Below, in pieces: positions 1-8,512 of a stretch of DNA of 64,000 nucleotides (its first letter is position 1; each line of letters starts with the position of its first letter). A program made the translations under genes and the position numbers. The DNA lies in assembly GCA_965278965.1 (NCBI GenBank), contig OZ257127.1, positions 1,550,001 through 1,614,000 of the forward strand, written 5' to 3'. This DNA comes from UBA10649 sp965278965 (lineage in GTDB: Bacteria; Actinomycetota; Actinomycetes; S36-B12). The notes under the pieces were generated by a model, which was given only the letters and a program-made list of their open reading frames with translations, was not told the origin of the DNA and did no database searches.

Positions 1-111
1 CGCCCAGGCTAGGAGGGCGGCCGGGGTGCGGCTCGGACCGGCGCGCCCGGCAGGGTTGTGGTATCGGGCCGGGATCACCGCCGCGACACGCCCGGCACGA
101 CATCTAGGGGC

Positions 112-140
112 TTGCTCGGCCTCCCGCACCCACATATGGT
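112..140 (+). promoter_or_regulatory. Candidate promoter for the nrdAB riboswitch transcript
   Basis: A TTGCTC hexamer at 112-117 is followed, after exactly 17 bases, by TATGGT at 135-140. This fits a housekeeping sigma-70 promoter and would place the transcription start near 147, just before the first stem of the cobalamin riboswitch. The match is by eye. Nothing else is recognisable in bases 1-111. Confidence 0.5.
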
Positions 141-147
141 GTCGCTT

Positions 148-342
148 GCAGCTGGTCCGGCCCGTCATCCAGACGGGCCGGGGCAAGAGGGAACCCGGTG
201 AGAGACCGGGACTGCCCCGCAGCGGTGAGCAGGAACGACCACCGTCAACAGCACTGGGTGCGCACGCACCTGGGAAGCGACGGTCAGTAGGTGTCGGGCG
301 TTCGCGCCCGGCGTGCCCGCGAGTCCGAAGACCTGCCAGCGC
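148..342 (+). ncRNA. Cobalamin (B12) riboswitch
   Basis: This is the leader of the ribonucleotide reductase operon. The conserved core begins near 189 (GGGAA, then GGTG, then GGGACTGCCCCGC ending around 221). The B12 box is GCGAGTCCGAAGACCTGCC at 319-337. The outer P1 stem can be seen as GCTGG at 151-155 pairing with CCAGC at 336-340. Riboswitches of this class bind adenosylcobalamin and shut off the downstream gene. Here they would repress the B12-independent reductase when B12 is present, as known for Streptomyces class Ia nrd genes. Downstream hairpins at 370-397 (GACGCCG/CGGCGTC) and 401-414 (GCCTGC/GCAGGC) lie between aptamer and start codon and may form the expression platform. Confidence 0.93.
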
Positions 343-472
343 ACCGCACGCGACCGTGTGCGGTGGTCCGACGCCGCGTGGGACGGCCGACGGCGTCGAC
401 GCCTGCGTGCAGGCGCGTGTCGTCCCCTCCTCCGCGGCCCGGACCTCGTCCGTCGGCTTCGAGGAGGAAGCG

Positions 473-2887
473 ATGACCACCACTGCCCCTGACCCCGTGG
501 ACGCCCTGCCGGGGATGCCTCCCGCACCACGGCGCACCCAGATGCACGTCCGCAAGCGCAACGGCGACACCGAGCCGGTCGACGTCAACAAGATCGTCCG
601 CGCCGTGGACCGCTGGGCCGGCGACCTCGTCGACGTGGACCCGCTGCGCGTCGCCACCCGCACGATCAGCGGCCTGTACGACGGGGCGACGACCGCCGAG
701 CTCGACCGCCTCTCGATCCAGACCGCGGCCGAGATGATCGGCGAGGAGCCCGAGTACTCGCGGCTGGCGGCCCGGCTGCTGGCCGCGTACATCGACAAAG
801 AGGTCCGCGGGCAGGGCACGGCGTCGTTCAGCCAGGCGATCGCGCTCGGTCACGGCCTCGGGCTCATCGGCGACGAGACCGCCGCGTTCGTGGCAGCGAA
901 CGCGCGCAAGCTCGACTTCGCCGTCGACGAGACCGCCGACCAGCGGTTCGAGTACTTCGGCCTGCGCACCGTGTACGACCGCTACTTGCTGCGCCACCCG
1001 CAGAGCCGGCTCGTCGTCGAGACCCCGCAGTACTTCCTGCTCCGCGTCGCGTGCGGGCTCGCGCAGACCCCGGCGGAGGCGATCGGCTTCTACCGGCTCA
1101 TGTCCTCGCTGGCGTACCTGCCGAGCAGCCCGACGCTGTTCAACTCCGGCACCCGGCACACGCAGATGTCGTCGTGCTACCTCGTCGACTCCCCGCGCGA
1201 CGAGCTCGACTCGATCTACGAGCGCTACCAGCAGGTCGCGCGCCTGTCGAAGTTCGCCGGCGGCATCGGCATCTCGTGGTCCCGCGTGCGATCGCGCGGC
1301 GCGTTGATCCGGGGCACCAACGGCCAGTCCAACGGCATCGTGCCCTGGCTGCGGACGCTCGACTCGTCGGTCGCCGCGGTCAACCAGGGAGGCCGCCGCA
1401 AGGGGGCGGCGTGCGTGTACCTCGAGCCGTGGCACCCGGACGTCGAGGAGTTCCTCGAGCTCCGCGACAACACCGGCGAGGACGCCCGCCGCGCGCACAA
1501 CCTCAACCTCGCCAACTGGATCCCGGACGAGTTCATGCGCCGGGTCGAGGCCGACGCGGACTGGTCCCTGATCGACCCCGACGAAGTACCGGAGCTGCCC
1601 GACCTGTGGGGCGAGGAGTTCGACCTCGCCTACCGCGCCGCCGAGGCGGCCGGCCGGGTCGTGCGCACCGTCCGCGCCCGCGACCTCTACGGCCGCATGA
1701 TGCGCACGCTCGCGCAGACCGGCAACGGCTGGATGACGTTCAAGGACGCAGCAAACCGGACGTGCAACCAGGTCGGTGCGGGCGGCGGCGTCGTCCACCT
1801 GTCGAACCTGTGCACCGAGATCATCGAGGTCTCCAGCGACACCGAGACGGCCGTGTGCAACCTCGGCTCCGTCAACCTCGCCGAGCACCTGACCGACGGC
1901 CCCAAGGGTCCCGAGCTGGACTGGGAGCGACTGCGGCGCACCGTGCGGATCGCCGTGCCGTTCCTCGACCGCGTCATCGACGTCAACTACTACCCGAGCC
2001 CGGAAGCGGCGGCCTCCAACCCCCGCTGGCGACCTGTCGGCCTGGGAGTCATGGGCCTGCAGGACGTGCTGTTCGCCCTCCGCCTGCCCTTCGACTCCGA
2101 CGCCGCGCGCGAGCTGTCGACCCGGATCTCCGAGGAGGTCTACCTCACCGCGCTGGAGGTCTCGGCCGACCTCGCCGAGGTGCACGGCGCACACCCGGCG
2201 TTCGGCCTGACCCGCGCCGCGGGCGGCGCGCTGCAGCCAGACCTGTGGGGGGTCGCCGGCACGCAGACCGATCGATGGGAGGCATTGCGCGCACGTGTCG
2301 CATCGAGCGGGCTGCGCAACTCCCTCCTCGTCGCCATCGCACCGACGGCGACGATCGCCTCGATCGCCGGCTGCTACGAGTGCATCGAGCCGCAGGTCTC
2401 GAACCTGTTCAAGCGGGAGACCCTCTCCGGTGAGTTCCTCCAGGTCAACTCGGCGCTCGTGCGTGAGCTGAAGGCGCGTGGACTGTGGACCGACCAGGTC
2501 CGCGACGCGATCAAGCGGGCCGAGGGCTCGGTCCAAGGGGTCCTAGAGCTGCCCGACGACGTGCGGTCGCTGTTCCGCACCGCGTGGGAGCTCCCGCAGC
2601 GCGCCCTCGTCGACCTGGCGGCCGCGCGTGCGCCGTTCATCGACCAGAGCCAGTCGCTGAACTTGTTCATGGCGGCACCGAGCATCGGCAAGCTCTCGTC
2701 GATGTACCTGTACGCGTGGCAGACCGGACTCAAGACGACCTACTACCTGCGCTCGCGTCCAGCGACGCGCATCCAGCAGGCGACCGTGACGTCGTCCGCG
2801 GACACCCCCGGCGTCGAGCCACCGCCGGACGCGGAGGCGGTCGCGTGCAGCCTGGAGAACCCCGAGTCGTGCGAGGCGTGCCAGTGA
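473..2887 (+). CDS. nrdA: Class Ia ribonucleoside-diphosphate reductase, alpha subunit
   Basis: This 804-residue large subunit reduces ribonucleoside diphosphates to deoxyribonucleotides with the NrdB radical subunit. The ATG at 473 is chosen because GAGGAGGAAG lies directly upstream (461-470); reading further upstream would run into the riboswitch. An ATP-cone begins near residue 26 (RKRNGD), so dATP inhibition is expected. Active-site residues are visible: the Cys235/Cys462 pair (SSCYLVD and CNLGSVN) and the N-x-C-x-E triad at 445-449 (NLCTE). The C-terminus carries the swinging-arm thiols C800 and C803 (SCEACQ). It overlaps nrdB by four bases (GTGA). The cobalamin riboswitch upstream implies that it is used when B12 is scarce, and a B12-dependent class II enzyme is expected elsewhere in the genome (inference). 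Confidence 0.96.
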   Translation: MTTTAPDPVDALPGMPPAPRRTQMHVRKRNGDTEPVDVNKIVRAVDRWAGDLVDVDPLRVATRTISGLYDGATTAELDRLSIQTAAEMIGEEPEYSRLAARLLAAYIDKEVRGQGTASFSQAIALGHGLGLIGDETAAFVAANARKLDFAVDETADQRFEYFGLRTVYDRYLLRHPQSRLVVETPQYFLLRVACGLAQTPAEAIGFYRLMSSLAYLPSSPTLFNSGTRHTQMSSCYLVDSPRDELDSIYERYQQVARLSKFAGGIGISWSRVRSRGALIRGTNGQSNGIVPWLRTLDSSVAAVNQGGRRKGAACVYLEPWHPDVEEFLELRDNTGEDARRAHNLNLANWIPDEFMRRVEADADWSLIDPDEVPELPDLWGEEFDLAYRAAEAAGRVVRTVRARDLYGRMMRTLAQTGNGWMTFKDAANRTCNQVGAGGGVVHLSNLCTEIIEVSSDTETAVCNLGSVNLAEHLTDGPKGPELDWERLRRTVRIAVPFLDRVIDVNYYPSPEAAASNPRWRPVGLGVMGLQDVLFALRLPFDSDAARELSTRISEEVYLTALEVSADLAEVHGAHPAFGLTRAAGGALQPDLWGVAGTQTDRWEALRARVASSGLRNSLLVAIAPTATIASIAGCYECIEPQVSNLFKRETLSGEFLQVNSALVRELKARGLWTDQVRDAIKRAEGSVQGVLELPDDVRSLFRTAWELPQRALVDLAAARAPFIDQSQSLNLFMAAPSIGKLSSMYLYAWQTGLKTTYYLRSRPATRIQQATVTSSADTPGVEPPPDAEAVACSLENPESCEACQ

Positions 2888-3888
2888 GCGCGCTGCTGCT
2901 GGACCCTGGCATGGACCTCACGCTGCGGCCGATGCGGTACCCGGCGTTCTACGACCGGTTCCGCGACGCGATCAAGAACACGTGGACCGTCGAGGAGGTG
3001 GACCTGCACTCGGACCTGAAGGACCTCGCGCGCCTGACGCCGGCGGAGCGTCACCTGGTCGGCCGGCTCGTCGCGTTCTTCGCGACCGGCGACACGATCG
3101 TCTCGAACAACCTGGTGCTGAACCTGTATGCCCACATCAACTCCCCCGAGGGCCGGCTCTACCTGTCGCGCCAGCTGTTCGAGGAGGCGGTGCACGTCCA
3201 GTTCTACCTGACGCTCCTGGACACCTACCTGCCGGACGAGGCGGAGCGGGTCGCCGCCTTCACCGCGGTGGAGAGCATCCCGTCGATCCGGCGCAAGGCG
3301 GACTTCTGCTTCCGGTGGATCGGGTCGATCAGCGACCTCGACGAGCTCCGTACCGTCGAGGACCGTCGCCGGTTCCTGCTCAACCTCATCTGCTTCGCCG
3401 CGTGCATCGAGGGACTCTTCTTCTACGGCGCGTTCGCGTACGTCTACTTCCTGCGATCGCGCGGGCTGCTGAACGGGCTCGCGTCCGGCACGAACTGGGT
3501 GTTCCGCGACGAGTCGATGCACATGGCGTTCGCCTTCGACGTCATCGACGTCGCGCGGACGCAGGAGCCCGAGCTGTTCGACGCGCAGATGGTGCGCGAT
3601 GTCCAGGAGATGCTCGCCGAGGCCGTCGACTGCGAGGTCGCGTTCGCCGAGGACCTCCTCGGCGGCGGCGTCGCCGGGATGTCGATCGCCGACATGCGCA
3701 CGTACCTCGAGCACGTCGCCGACCGACGGCTCGCGCTCCTCGGCATCGAGCCGCTGTACGGGTCGCGCAACCCGTTCGCCTTCATGGACCTGCAGGACGT
3801 CCAGGAGCTGTCGAACTTCTTCGAACGCCGCGTGTCGGCCTACCAGGTCGGCGTCACCGGCGATGTGGCGTTCGGCGAGGACTTCTGA
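2884..3888 (+). CDS. nrdB: Class Ia ribonucleoside-diphosphate reductase, beta subunit
   Basis: This 334-residue ferritin-like radical subunit pairs with NrdA. The GTG at 2884 overlaps the nrdA stop codon and is preferred over an internal ATG at 2911. The di-iron ligands can be placed: D70 (ATGDT), E101 and H104 (EEAVH), E176 (CIEGL), and E210 with H213 (RDESMH). Y108 sits four residues after H104, the position of the tyrosyl radical in Escherichia coli NrdB (Y122), so a conventional tyrosyl-radical cofactor is expected. The stop codon overlaps the start of the following MarR gene by one base (TGATG), so the three genes form one translationally coupled operon. Confidence 0.95.
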   Translation: MSALLLDPGMDLTLRPMRYPAFYDRFRDAIKNTWTVEEVDLHSDLKDLARLTPAERHLVGRLVAFFATGDTIVSNNLVLNLYAHINSPEGRLYLSRQLFEEAVHVQFYLTLLDTYLPDEAERVAAFTAVESIPSIRRKADFCFRWIGSISDLDELRTVEDRRRFLLNLICFAACIEGLFFYGAFAYVYFLRSRGLLNGLASGTNWVFRDESMHMAFAFDVIDVARTQEPELFDAQMVRDVQEMLAEAVDCEVAFAEDLLGGGVAGMSIADMRTYLEHVADRRLALLGIEPLYGSRNPFAFMDLQDVQELSNFFERRVSAYQVGVTGDVAFGEDF

Positions 3889-4430
3889 TGGGCGCAGCGA
3901 CGCCCGCCGGCGACGAGCTGAGCGACCGCTGGGTCCGCAGCTGGGAGCAACGCGGCTGGGGGGAGTCCGCGCCGGCGGTGGCGACCGTGCTCGCACTCTT
4001 CGAGGCGCACCGCGGGCTGACGAACCGGATCGACCGGGCGCTCAGGCCGCTCGACCTCACGCTGGCCCGGTTCGAGGTGCTCACGCGCCTGGTGCTGGCC
4101 GGGGGTCCGCTACAGAACGTGACGGGCCTGGCCACGGCGCTCCAGGTCCACCCGACGAGCGTCTCGAGCGCCCTCGACCGGCTCGAGGCGGACGAGCTGG
4201 TCGTCCGGCGCGACGACGCGGCCGACCGCCGCCGGGTGCTCGTCGAGCTGACCGATCGAGGACGGCGTCGGGTCGAGCAGGCGGTCGCTGTGCTCGGCGA
4301 CCGCGTGCTCTCGGACCTGGGGCTGACGGACGACTCGACGGCAACGCTGCTGCGGGTCCTCGCCTCCCTGCGCGCCAACGCCGGCGACTTCGTCCCCGAC
4401 GGCGCGCGCCCGCACGCCCGGTCCGCTTAA
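3888..4430 (+). CDS. MarR-family transcriptional regulator
   Basis: This 180-residue protein has a winged helix-turn-helix of the MarR type at about residues 55-130. The recognition helix lies in LQVHPTSVSSALDRLE, and the wing reads VRRDDAADRRRVLVELTDRG. Helices on both sides would form the dimer interface. It is the third gene of the nrdAB operon, joined by a one-base overlap. In Streptomyces the third gene of the riboswitch-controlled class Ia nrd operon is nrdS, an AraC-type regulator, so a MarR regulator in this slot is different. Its ligand and targets cannot be read from the sequence. Coupled regulation of the operon is an inference. Confidence 0.88.
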   Translation: MGAATPAGDELSDRWVRSWEQRGWGESAPAVATVLALFEAHRGLTNRIDRALRPLDLTLARFEVLTRLVLAGGPLQNVTGLATALQVHPTSVSSALDRLEADELVVRRDDAADRRRVLVELTDRGRRRVEQAVAVLGDRVLSDLGLTDDSTATLLRVLASLRANAGDFVPDGARPHARSA

Positions 4431-4520
4431 CCCCAGCCGGTCACGAAGGTGTTGCGGGGTAACGGGTTCGGGGTGGTGGGCGCACCTGGGAGTGTCAGGG
4501 GGTCGGGGTAGTTTCGGGGC

Positions 4521-5915
4521 ATGTCAGAGCCTGGTCGCCGTGGAGTGGGGAAGCTCGCCGAGCTGCCCGCCGGGCCGGTGCTGGTCGCGGGGCTCGGTGG
4601 CGTGGAGGTCGCGGACCTGTCGGCGAACGACGCGATCACGTACCTGCAGCAGGTGAACCGCGCGGTCGCGTGGCTGTCCGGGGTCCAAGCCCTGGCGCGC
4701 CGGGATGTGACGGATCGGGTCGTTCAGCATTTCGCGGCGGAGGCCGAGGTCCATGGGGATGCGCCATTCATGGGACCGGAGCTGCTGGCGTCGGCGGAGA
4801 TCGCCGCCGCGACCCGCCTGTCGCCGCGCGCGTCGGACGTCCGGATCCAGGAGTCGTTCGACCTGACCGGGCCGTGGCGGGCAATGCTGGACGCCCTCCT
4901 GGCCGGCGACGTCTCGATGGACCACGTCCGCGCAGTCGGGCGTGCGCTGCGCAAGGCACCCGGCTACGGCGACCACGACCCGGTCGAGGTCGCCCGGTAC
5001 GAGAAGACGTGCACGAAGATCCTCGCGAAGGTCGTGCCCTTCGCGGTGACCCACTCGCCGGGGCAGTCGGCACGCAAGACCGCGCTGCTGGTGATCGCGA
5101 CCGACCCGGCCGCGGCCCGGGCCAAGCGCCGCGAGGTCGCCGAAGCCGACCACAACGTCTGGCTCCGACCGGGCGAGGAGCCGGGCACGTGCGAGATCAC
5201 CGCGACGATGCCGACGGCGCACGGGCACGCGGTGATGGACGCGGTGAACGCCCTCGCCGCCGACGCCCGGTTCGAGGTTTCCGACGGGTGCGTCACGAGG
5301 GGCCAGCGCCGCGTCGCCGCGTTCACGACCCTGATCCTGGGCGACCCCGGCAACGTCGGGCGCATCGACGGCCCGGTGGCCGAGGCGAAACTTGCCGCGC
5401 ACGTCGACGTTGTCGTCCCCGCGCAGACGCTCGTCGGGACCTCCGAGCAGGGCGGGCGGATCGGGACGACGGCGGTCCAGGCGGACGTCATCCGCGACGT
5501 CATCGCCGCCTGCGGGGACCGGTCCAGGATCCGCCGGCTCCTGGTCGACAGCGCCGGTGTGATCCTGGACGCCGGCCGGTCCCACTACCTCGGCTCCGAC
5601 ATCCAGAAACTCGTCGTGAAACTGCGAGACGGGTACTGCCGCGGCGTCGCCTGCGACACCCCGGCAATGCGCCCCGGCGTCGAGGTAGACCACGCCACCC
5701 CCTGGAACGCCGGCGGCCACACGAACATCACCGAGCTCGGCTCTTTGTGCAAGCACCACCACCAGATCAAAACCCACGGCGGCTGGGACCTGCAGAACAC
5801 CACCCGCCGCGGCGACGGCACCTGGCGATCACCCCTGGGCCGCATCTACCACCACCAAGCCCCCGACCTCCTCCCCCCACCACCCGACCCCGACCCCGAC
5901 CCACCACCCTTCTAG
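4521..5915 (+). CDS. DUF222 / 13E12-repeat HNH endonuclease-like protein
   Basis: This 464-residue protein has the layout of the actinobacterial 13E12 family: a long alpha-helical DUF222 part followed by a C-terminal HNH nuclease domain. The HNH signature is near residues 388-420 (VDHATPW, then N..LC..HH), with Cys pairs around GYCRGVAC that could hold zinc. The tail is rich in Pro and Asp. Members occur in many copies per genome in this phylum. Some are linked to mobile DNA, but no recombinase or repeat flanks this one. The intergenic stretch before it (4431-4520) is G-rich and holds no clear signal. The biological role is unknown. Confidence 0.82.
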   Translation: MSEPGRRGVGKLAELPAGPVLVAGLGGVEVADLSANDAITYLQQVNRAVAWLSGVQALARRDVTDRVVQHFAAEAEVHGDAPFMGPELLASAEIAAATRLSPRASDVRIQESFDLTGPWRAMLDALLAGDVSMDHVRAVGRALRKAPGYGDHDPVEVARYEKTCTKILAKVVPFAVTHSPGQSARKTALLVIATDPAAARAKRREVAEADHNVWLRPGEEPGTCEITATMPTAHGHAVMDAVNALAADARFEVSDGCVTRGQRRVAAFTTLILGDPGNVGRIDGPVAEAKLAAHVDVVVPAQTLVGTSEQGGRIGTTAVQADVIRDVIAACGDRSRIRRLLVDSAGVILDAGRSHYLGSDIQKLVVKLRDGYCRGVACDTPAMRPGVEVDHATPWNAGGHTNITELGSLCKHHHQIKTHGGWDLQNTTRRGDGTWRSPLGRIYHHQAPDLLPPPPDPDPDPPPF

Positions 5916-5980
5916 CGGGAGGAACGTTGCTCGGAGACGCGGTCACCCCACCGCTCCCCGCTCCGGTAGCGTGCCGCGGC

Positions 5981-6418
5981 ATGGCCATCGCGCTTGAGAA
6001 CGTTGCCATCGCCGTCCGCGACCTCGACGAGGCGATCGCCTTCTTCACCGACCTCGGGCTGACGGTCCTCGGCCGTGACACCGTCAGCGGCGAGTGGGCC
6101 GACACGGCCGTCGGCCTCGACGGCAACCACGTCAAGCTTGCCTTGCTGCAGACGCCGGACGGCCACGGGCGCCTGGAGCTCTTCGAGTACATCCACCCGG
6201 AGGCGATCGAGACGGAGCCCACGCGTCCCAACGAGATCGGCATGCACCGCGTCGCGTTCTCCGTGGACGATCTCGACGCCGCCCTGGCGATCGCCGCGAC
6301 GCACGGCTGCCTACCGCTACGTGGCGTCGCGACGTACGAGGACGTCTACAAGCTCACCTACGTCCGCGGTCCCAGCGGCATCATCGTCATGCTCGCGCAG
6401 GACCTGCGGAAGGGCTGA
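5981..6418 (+). CDS. VOC-family (glyoxalase/methylmalonyl-CoA epimerase-like) protein
   Basis: This 145-residue protein contains two beta-alpha-beta-beta-beta modules of the vicinal oxygen chelate fold. The first begins LENVAIAVRDLDEAIAFF and the second begins GMHRVAFSVDDLDAALAI. His and Glu residues near the start and end of each module (for instance in NHVKLALL and RLELFEY) could bind a metal. The substrate cannot be inferred. It converges on the epimerase gene, with only four bases between the stop codons. Confidence 0.8.
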   Translation: MAIALENVAIAVRDLDEAIAFFTDLGLTVLGRDTVSGEWADTAVGLDGNHVKLALLQTPDGHGRLELFEYIHPEAIETEPTRPNEIGMHRVAFSVDDLDAALAIAATHGCLPLRGVATYEDVYKLTYVRGPSGIIVMLAQDLRKG

Positions 6419-6422
6419 TCGC

Positions 6423-7289
6423 TCACACCGCAGTAGCGACGTGTGCGGCGAAGGTCCGCCCGGGCTGCCAGCCGAGCAGGTCCTGCGCACGCGCGGTGCC
6501 ATACGTCCCGAGCGAGTCCAGCCCGGGCCTGCGCTCCGCCGTCGGATGGTCCAGTGCGGCGAGCTCGGACACCGTCAGGTCGCCGGGCACCCACGGCGAG
6601 GCGACGTTCAGCAGGTGCGTGGCGCCGTCGCGGACGTCGAGCGCGCGGATGAACGCGTCGGCGAGATCGTCGACATGGACCGACGCCCACAGGTTGCCGC
6701 GGCCCTCGACGGAGTGCGGCTTGTGCAAGAGCACCCGCAGGTAGCCGGCCACCCGACGTGGCTCCTCATCGCTGCCCACCCACGGGAACCGCAGGCACAC
6801 GCTCGTACCGCCGGTCCGGCGCGTCCACGCGCCGGCCAGCTCCTCGATCATCACCTTGGACAGGCTGTAGGCGTCGCCCGGCCCGCGCGGATGGTCCTCG
6901 TCGACGGGCAGGTAGAGCGGCGAGCGCACGCGTGGCTCGTAGGCGAACCCGTACACGCACGTCGACGAGGCGAGGACCGCCGTCGCCCCGGCTGCTCGTC
7001 CGGCGTCCTCGAGCGATCCCAGCACGTTCGCTGCGATCGCGACGTTCTCGCGCACCAAGGTGTCGCGGTCCGCGGCGGCCGGAGACGTGTGACCGGCGAG
7101 GTGGATCACATGCGTGGCGTCCCGCAGCGCACGGCGGGCGGCCCGAGCGCTGCGCAGGTCGGCCGTCCGCCAGCGCGCGGCGAAAGAGCCCGCGCGCCGA
7201 TCGATGGCGACGAACTCCTCGCCTCGGTCGGCGAGCGCACGCAGGCACGCGGTACCGACGAGTCCGGCCGCCCCGGTCACCGCGATCAC
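6423..7289 (-). CDS. NAD-dependent epimerase/dehydratase (extended SDR)
   Basis: This 288-residue protein starts at a GTG (7289) preceded by GGGGGAG nine bases upstream. An earlier in-frame ATG at 7394 would overlap the LacI gene and precedes a low-complexity Arg-rich tail, so it is less likely. The Rossmann signature VTGAAGLVG lies at the very N-terminus, and the catalytic Tyr-Lys pair is in YSLSKVMIEEL at about residue 150. Both support a nucleotide-sugar epimerase/dehydratase-type enzyme. The sugar substrate is unknown. It lies downstream of, and on the same strand as, the LacI regulator, which may mean it belongs to the same carbohydrate-related locus. Confidence 0.85.
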   Translation of the reverse strand: MIAVTGAAGLVGTACLRALADRGEEFVAIDRRAGSFAARWRTADLRSARAARRALRDATHVIHLAGHTSPAAADRDTLVRENVAIAANVLGSLEDAGRAAGATAVLASSTCVYGFAYEPRVRSPLYLPVDEDHPRGPGDAYSLSKVMIEELAGAWTRRTGGTSVCLRFPWVGSDEEPRRVAGYLRVLLHKPHSVEGRGNLWASVHVDDLADAFIRALDVRDGATHLLNVASPWVPGDLTVSELAALDHPTAERRPGLDSLGTYGTARAQDLLGWQPGRTFAAHVATAV

Positions 7290-7368
7290 ACGACCGGGCT
7301 CCCCCGTCCGCTCGGCCCGTGGCGATCTACGTCCACCCCACACGCGCCGCACGCTACCGCCGATCGAG

Positions 7369-8418
7369 TCAGCCTGGCGGTGCCGTCGAGCCACGGACGA
7401 CGAGCGCCGAGTCGACCTGCACCGAGCGGACCCGGCGGCCGTCGACCTGACGCAACGCGAGCCGGGCCGACTGGACCCCCTGCTCGCGCAGCGCCTGCGA
7501 GACGGTGGTCAGGGCCGGGCGGCTGCGGGCCGTCGCGGCGATGTCGTCGAACCCGACGACCGACAGCTGGCGCGGCACCCGAAGGCCGACGTCATGCGCC
7601 GCGTCGAGGACGCCCAGGGCGAGGGCATCGGTCACGGCGAAGACCGCCGTCGGCCGACGGCCCGGGGGCACGGCGAGAAGCTCTTCGCCGGCGGCCTGCC
7701 CTGCGGCGATCGAGCTGTCGTCGACCTCCGCCACGCTGACCGCCGAGTCGGGCACGCATGCCGCGCGCACCACGTCGAGGAAGCCGCTGTAGCGCTGACG
7801 GATGCCGACGCGCGGGGCGCTGCGCGGGCGCTGCCCGCCGCCCGTGCCCGCCCGGCGCACGACGACACCGAAGCGCCGATGTCCCAGGCCGAGGAGATGC
7901 TCCGCGACGAGGGCGCCGCCGTGCCGGTTGTCGTTGGTCACCCCGGGGACGCCGTCGGGCAGCGGGTTGCCGGCCGCGACGACCGGCAGCCGGCGGGACA
8001 AGGCCGCGACGAGCGACGGGTGGGCCTCGTCGACGCTGCACGTGATGAACGCGTCGACGATCGCGTCGCGCACGAGTGAGCCGTCGACGTCGACCTCGGC
8101 CGGGATGAGGAGCATGGCCAGCCGAGCGCGGCTGAGCTCGTCGGCGACGCCCTCGAGGAACGCGACAAGGCCGGGGTCGCTGAAGGCGGTCGGGAGGTTC
8201 TCCGAGAGCAGGACGCCGATGGCGTCGGCGCGGCCGCGGCGCAGCGAGCGTCCCGCCGGGTCCGGGCCGGAGTAGCCCAGCGCGGCCGCCGCCGCCAGGA
8301 CCCGCTCGCGGGTGGCGGCAGAGAGTTGGTCGGGGCGGTTGTAGGCGTTGGAGACGGTCATGCGCGAGACGCCTGCCGCCTTGGCGACGGTGTCCAGCGT
8401 CGGCCGATCATCGCCCAC
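7369..8418 (-). CDS. LacI-family transcriptional regulator
   Basis: This 349-residue repressor has an N-terminal LacI helix-turn-helix at residues 8-30 (TLDTVAKAAGVSRMTVSNAYN), a hinge helix, and a periplasmic-binding-protein-like effector domain that begins near IGVLLSE. The start is the GTG at 8418, because AGGAGGA sits six bases upstream; reading further back gives an unrelated N-terminal extension. It is divergent from the double PQ-loop transporter at 8513, and two palindromes lie between them. It very likely represses that transporter, and perhaps itself, in response to a sugar. The effector is not identifiable. Confidence 0.93.
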   Translation of the reverse strand: MGDDRPTLDTVAKAAGVSRMTVSNAYNRPDQLSAATRERVLAAAAALGYSGPDPAGRSLRRGRADAIGVLLSENLPTAFSDPGLVAFLEGVADELSRARLAMLLIPAEVDVDGSLVRDAIVDAFITCSVDEAHPSLVAALSRRLPVVAAGNPLPDGVPGVTNDNRHGGALVAEHLLGLGHRRFGVVVRRAGTGGGQRPRSAPRVGIRQRYSGFLDVVRAACVPDSAVSVAEVDDSSIAAGQAAGEELLAVPPGRRPTAVFAVTDALALGVLDAAHDVGLRVPRQLSVVGFDDIAATARSRPALTTVSQALREQGVQSARLALRQVDGRRVRSVQVDSALVVRGSTAPPG

Positions 8419-8462
8419 TGAGTCCTCCTGAGGGGTGCCGTGCAGTCTCGCACACGGCTGTG

Positions 8463-8491
8463 CTGTATCGTTACAGTCTGTATCCATACAG
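8463..8491. promoter_or_regulatory. Twin LacI-type operators
   Basis: Two 14-base near-palindromes sit one base apart: CTGTATCGTTACAG (8463-8476) and CTGTATCCATACAG (8478-8491). Their starts are 15 bases apart. Both share the half-site CTGTAT/C and lie 22 bases before the transporter start and about 45 bases before the lacI start. The central CG of the first copy is typical of LacI-family sites. Tandem copies suggest cooperative binding of two dimers. Confidence 0.6.
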
Positions 8492-8512
8492 AACCGTCCC
8501 TGAGAGCTTCCC

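Noticed and set aside
26..472. N-terminal extension of nrdA to the first in-frame start
   Set aside because: This stretch is the promoter and cobalamin riboswitch; the ribosome site at 461-470 fixes the start at 473.
284..2536. Long minus-strand open frame opposite nrdA
   Set aside because: It is the antisense shadow of a GC-rich gene: composition is Arg/Val/Ala/Gly-rich without any domain, while the plus-strand frame has every catalytic residue of NrdA.
4521..5915. HNH protein as part of a mobile intron or homing element
   Set aside because: No flanking repeats, recombinase or interrupted gene is visible; DUF222-HNH proteins are common stand-alone genes in this phylum.
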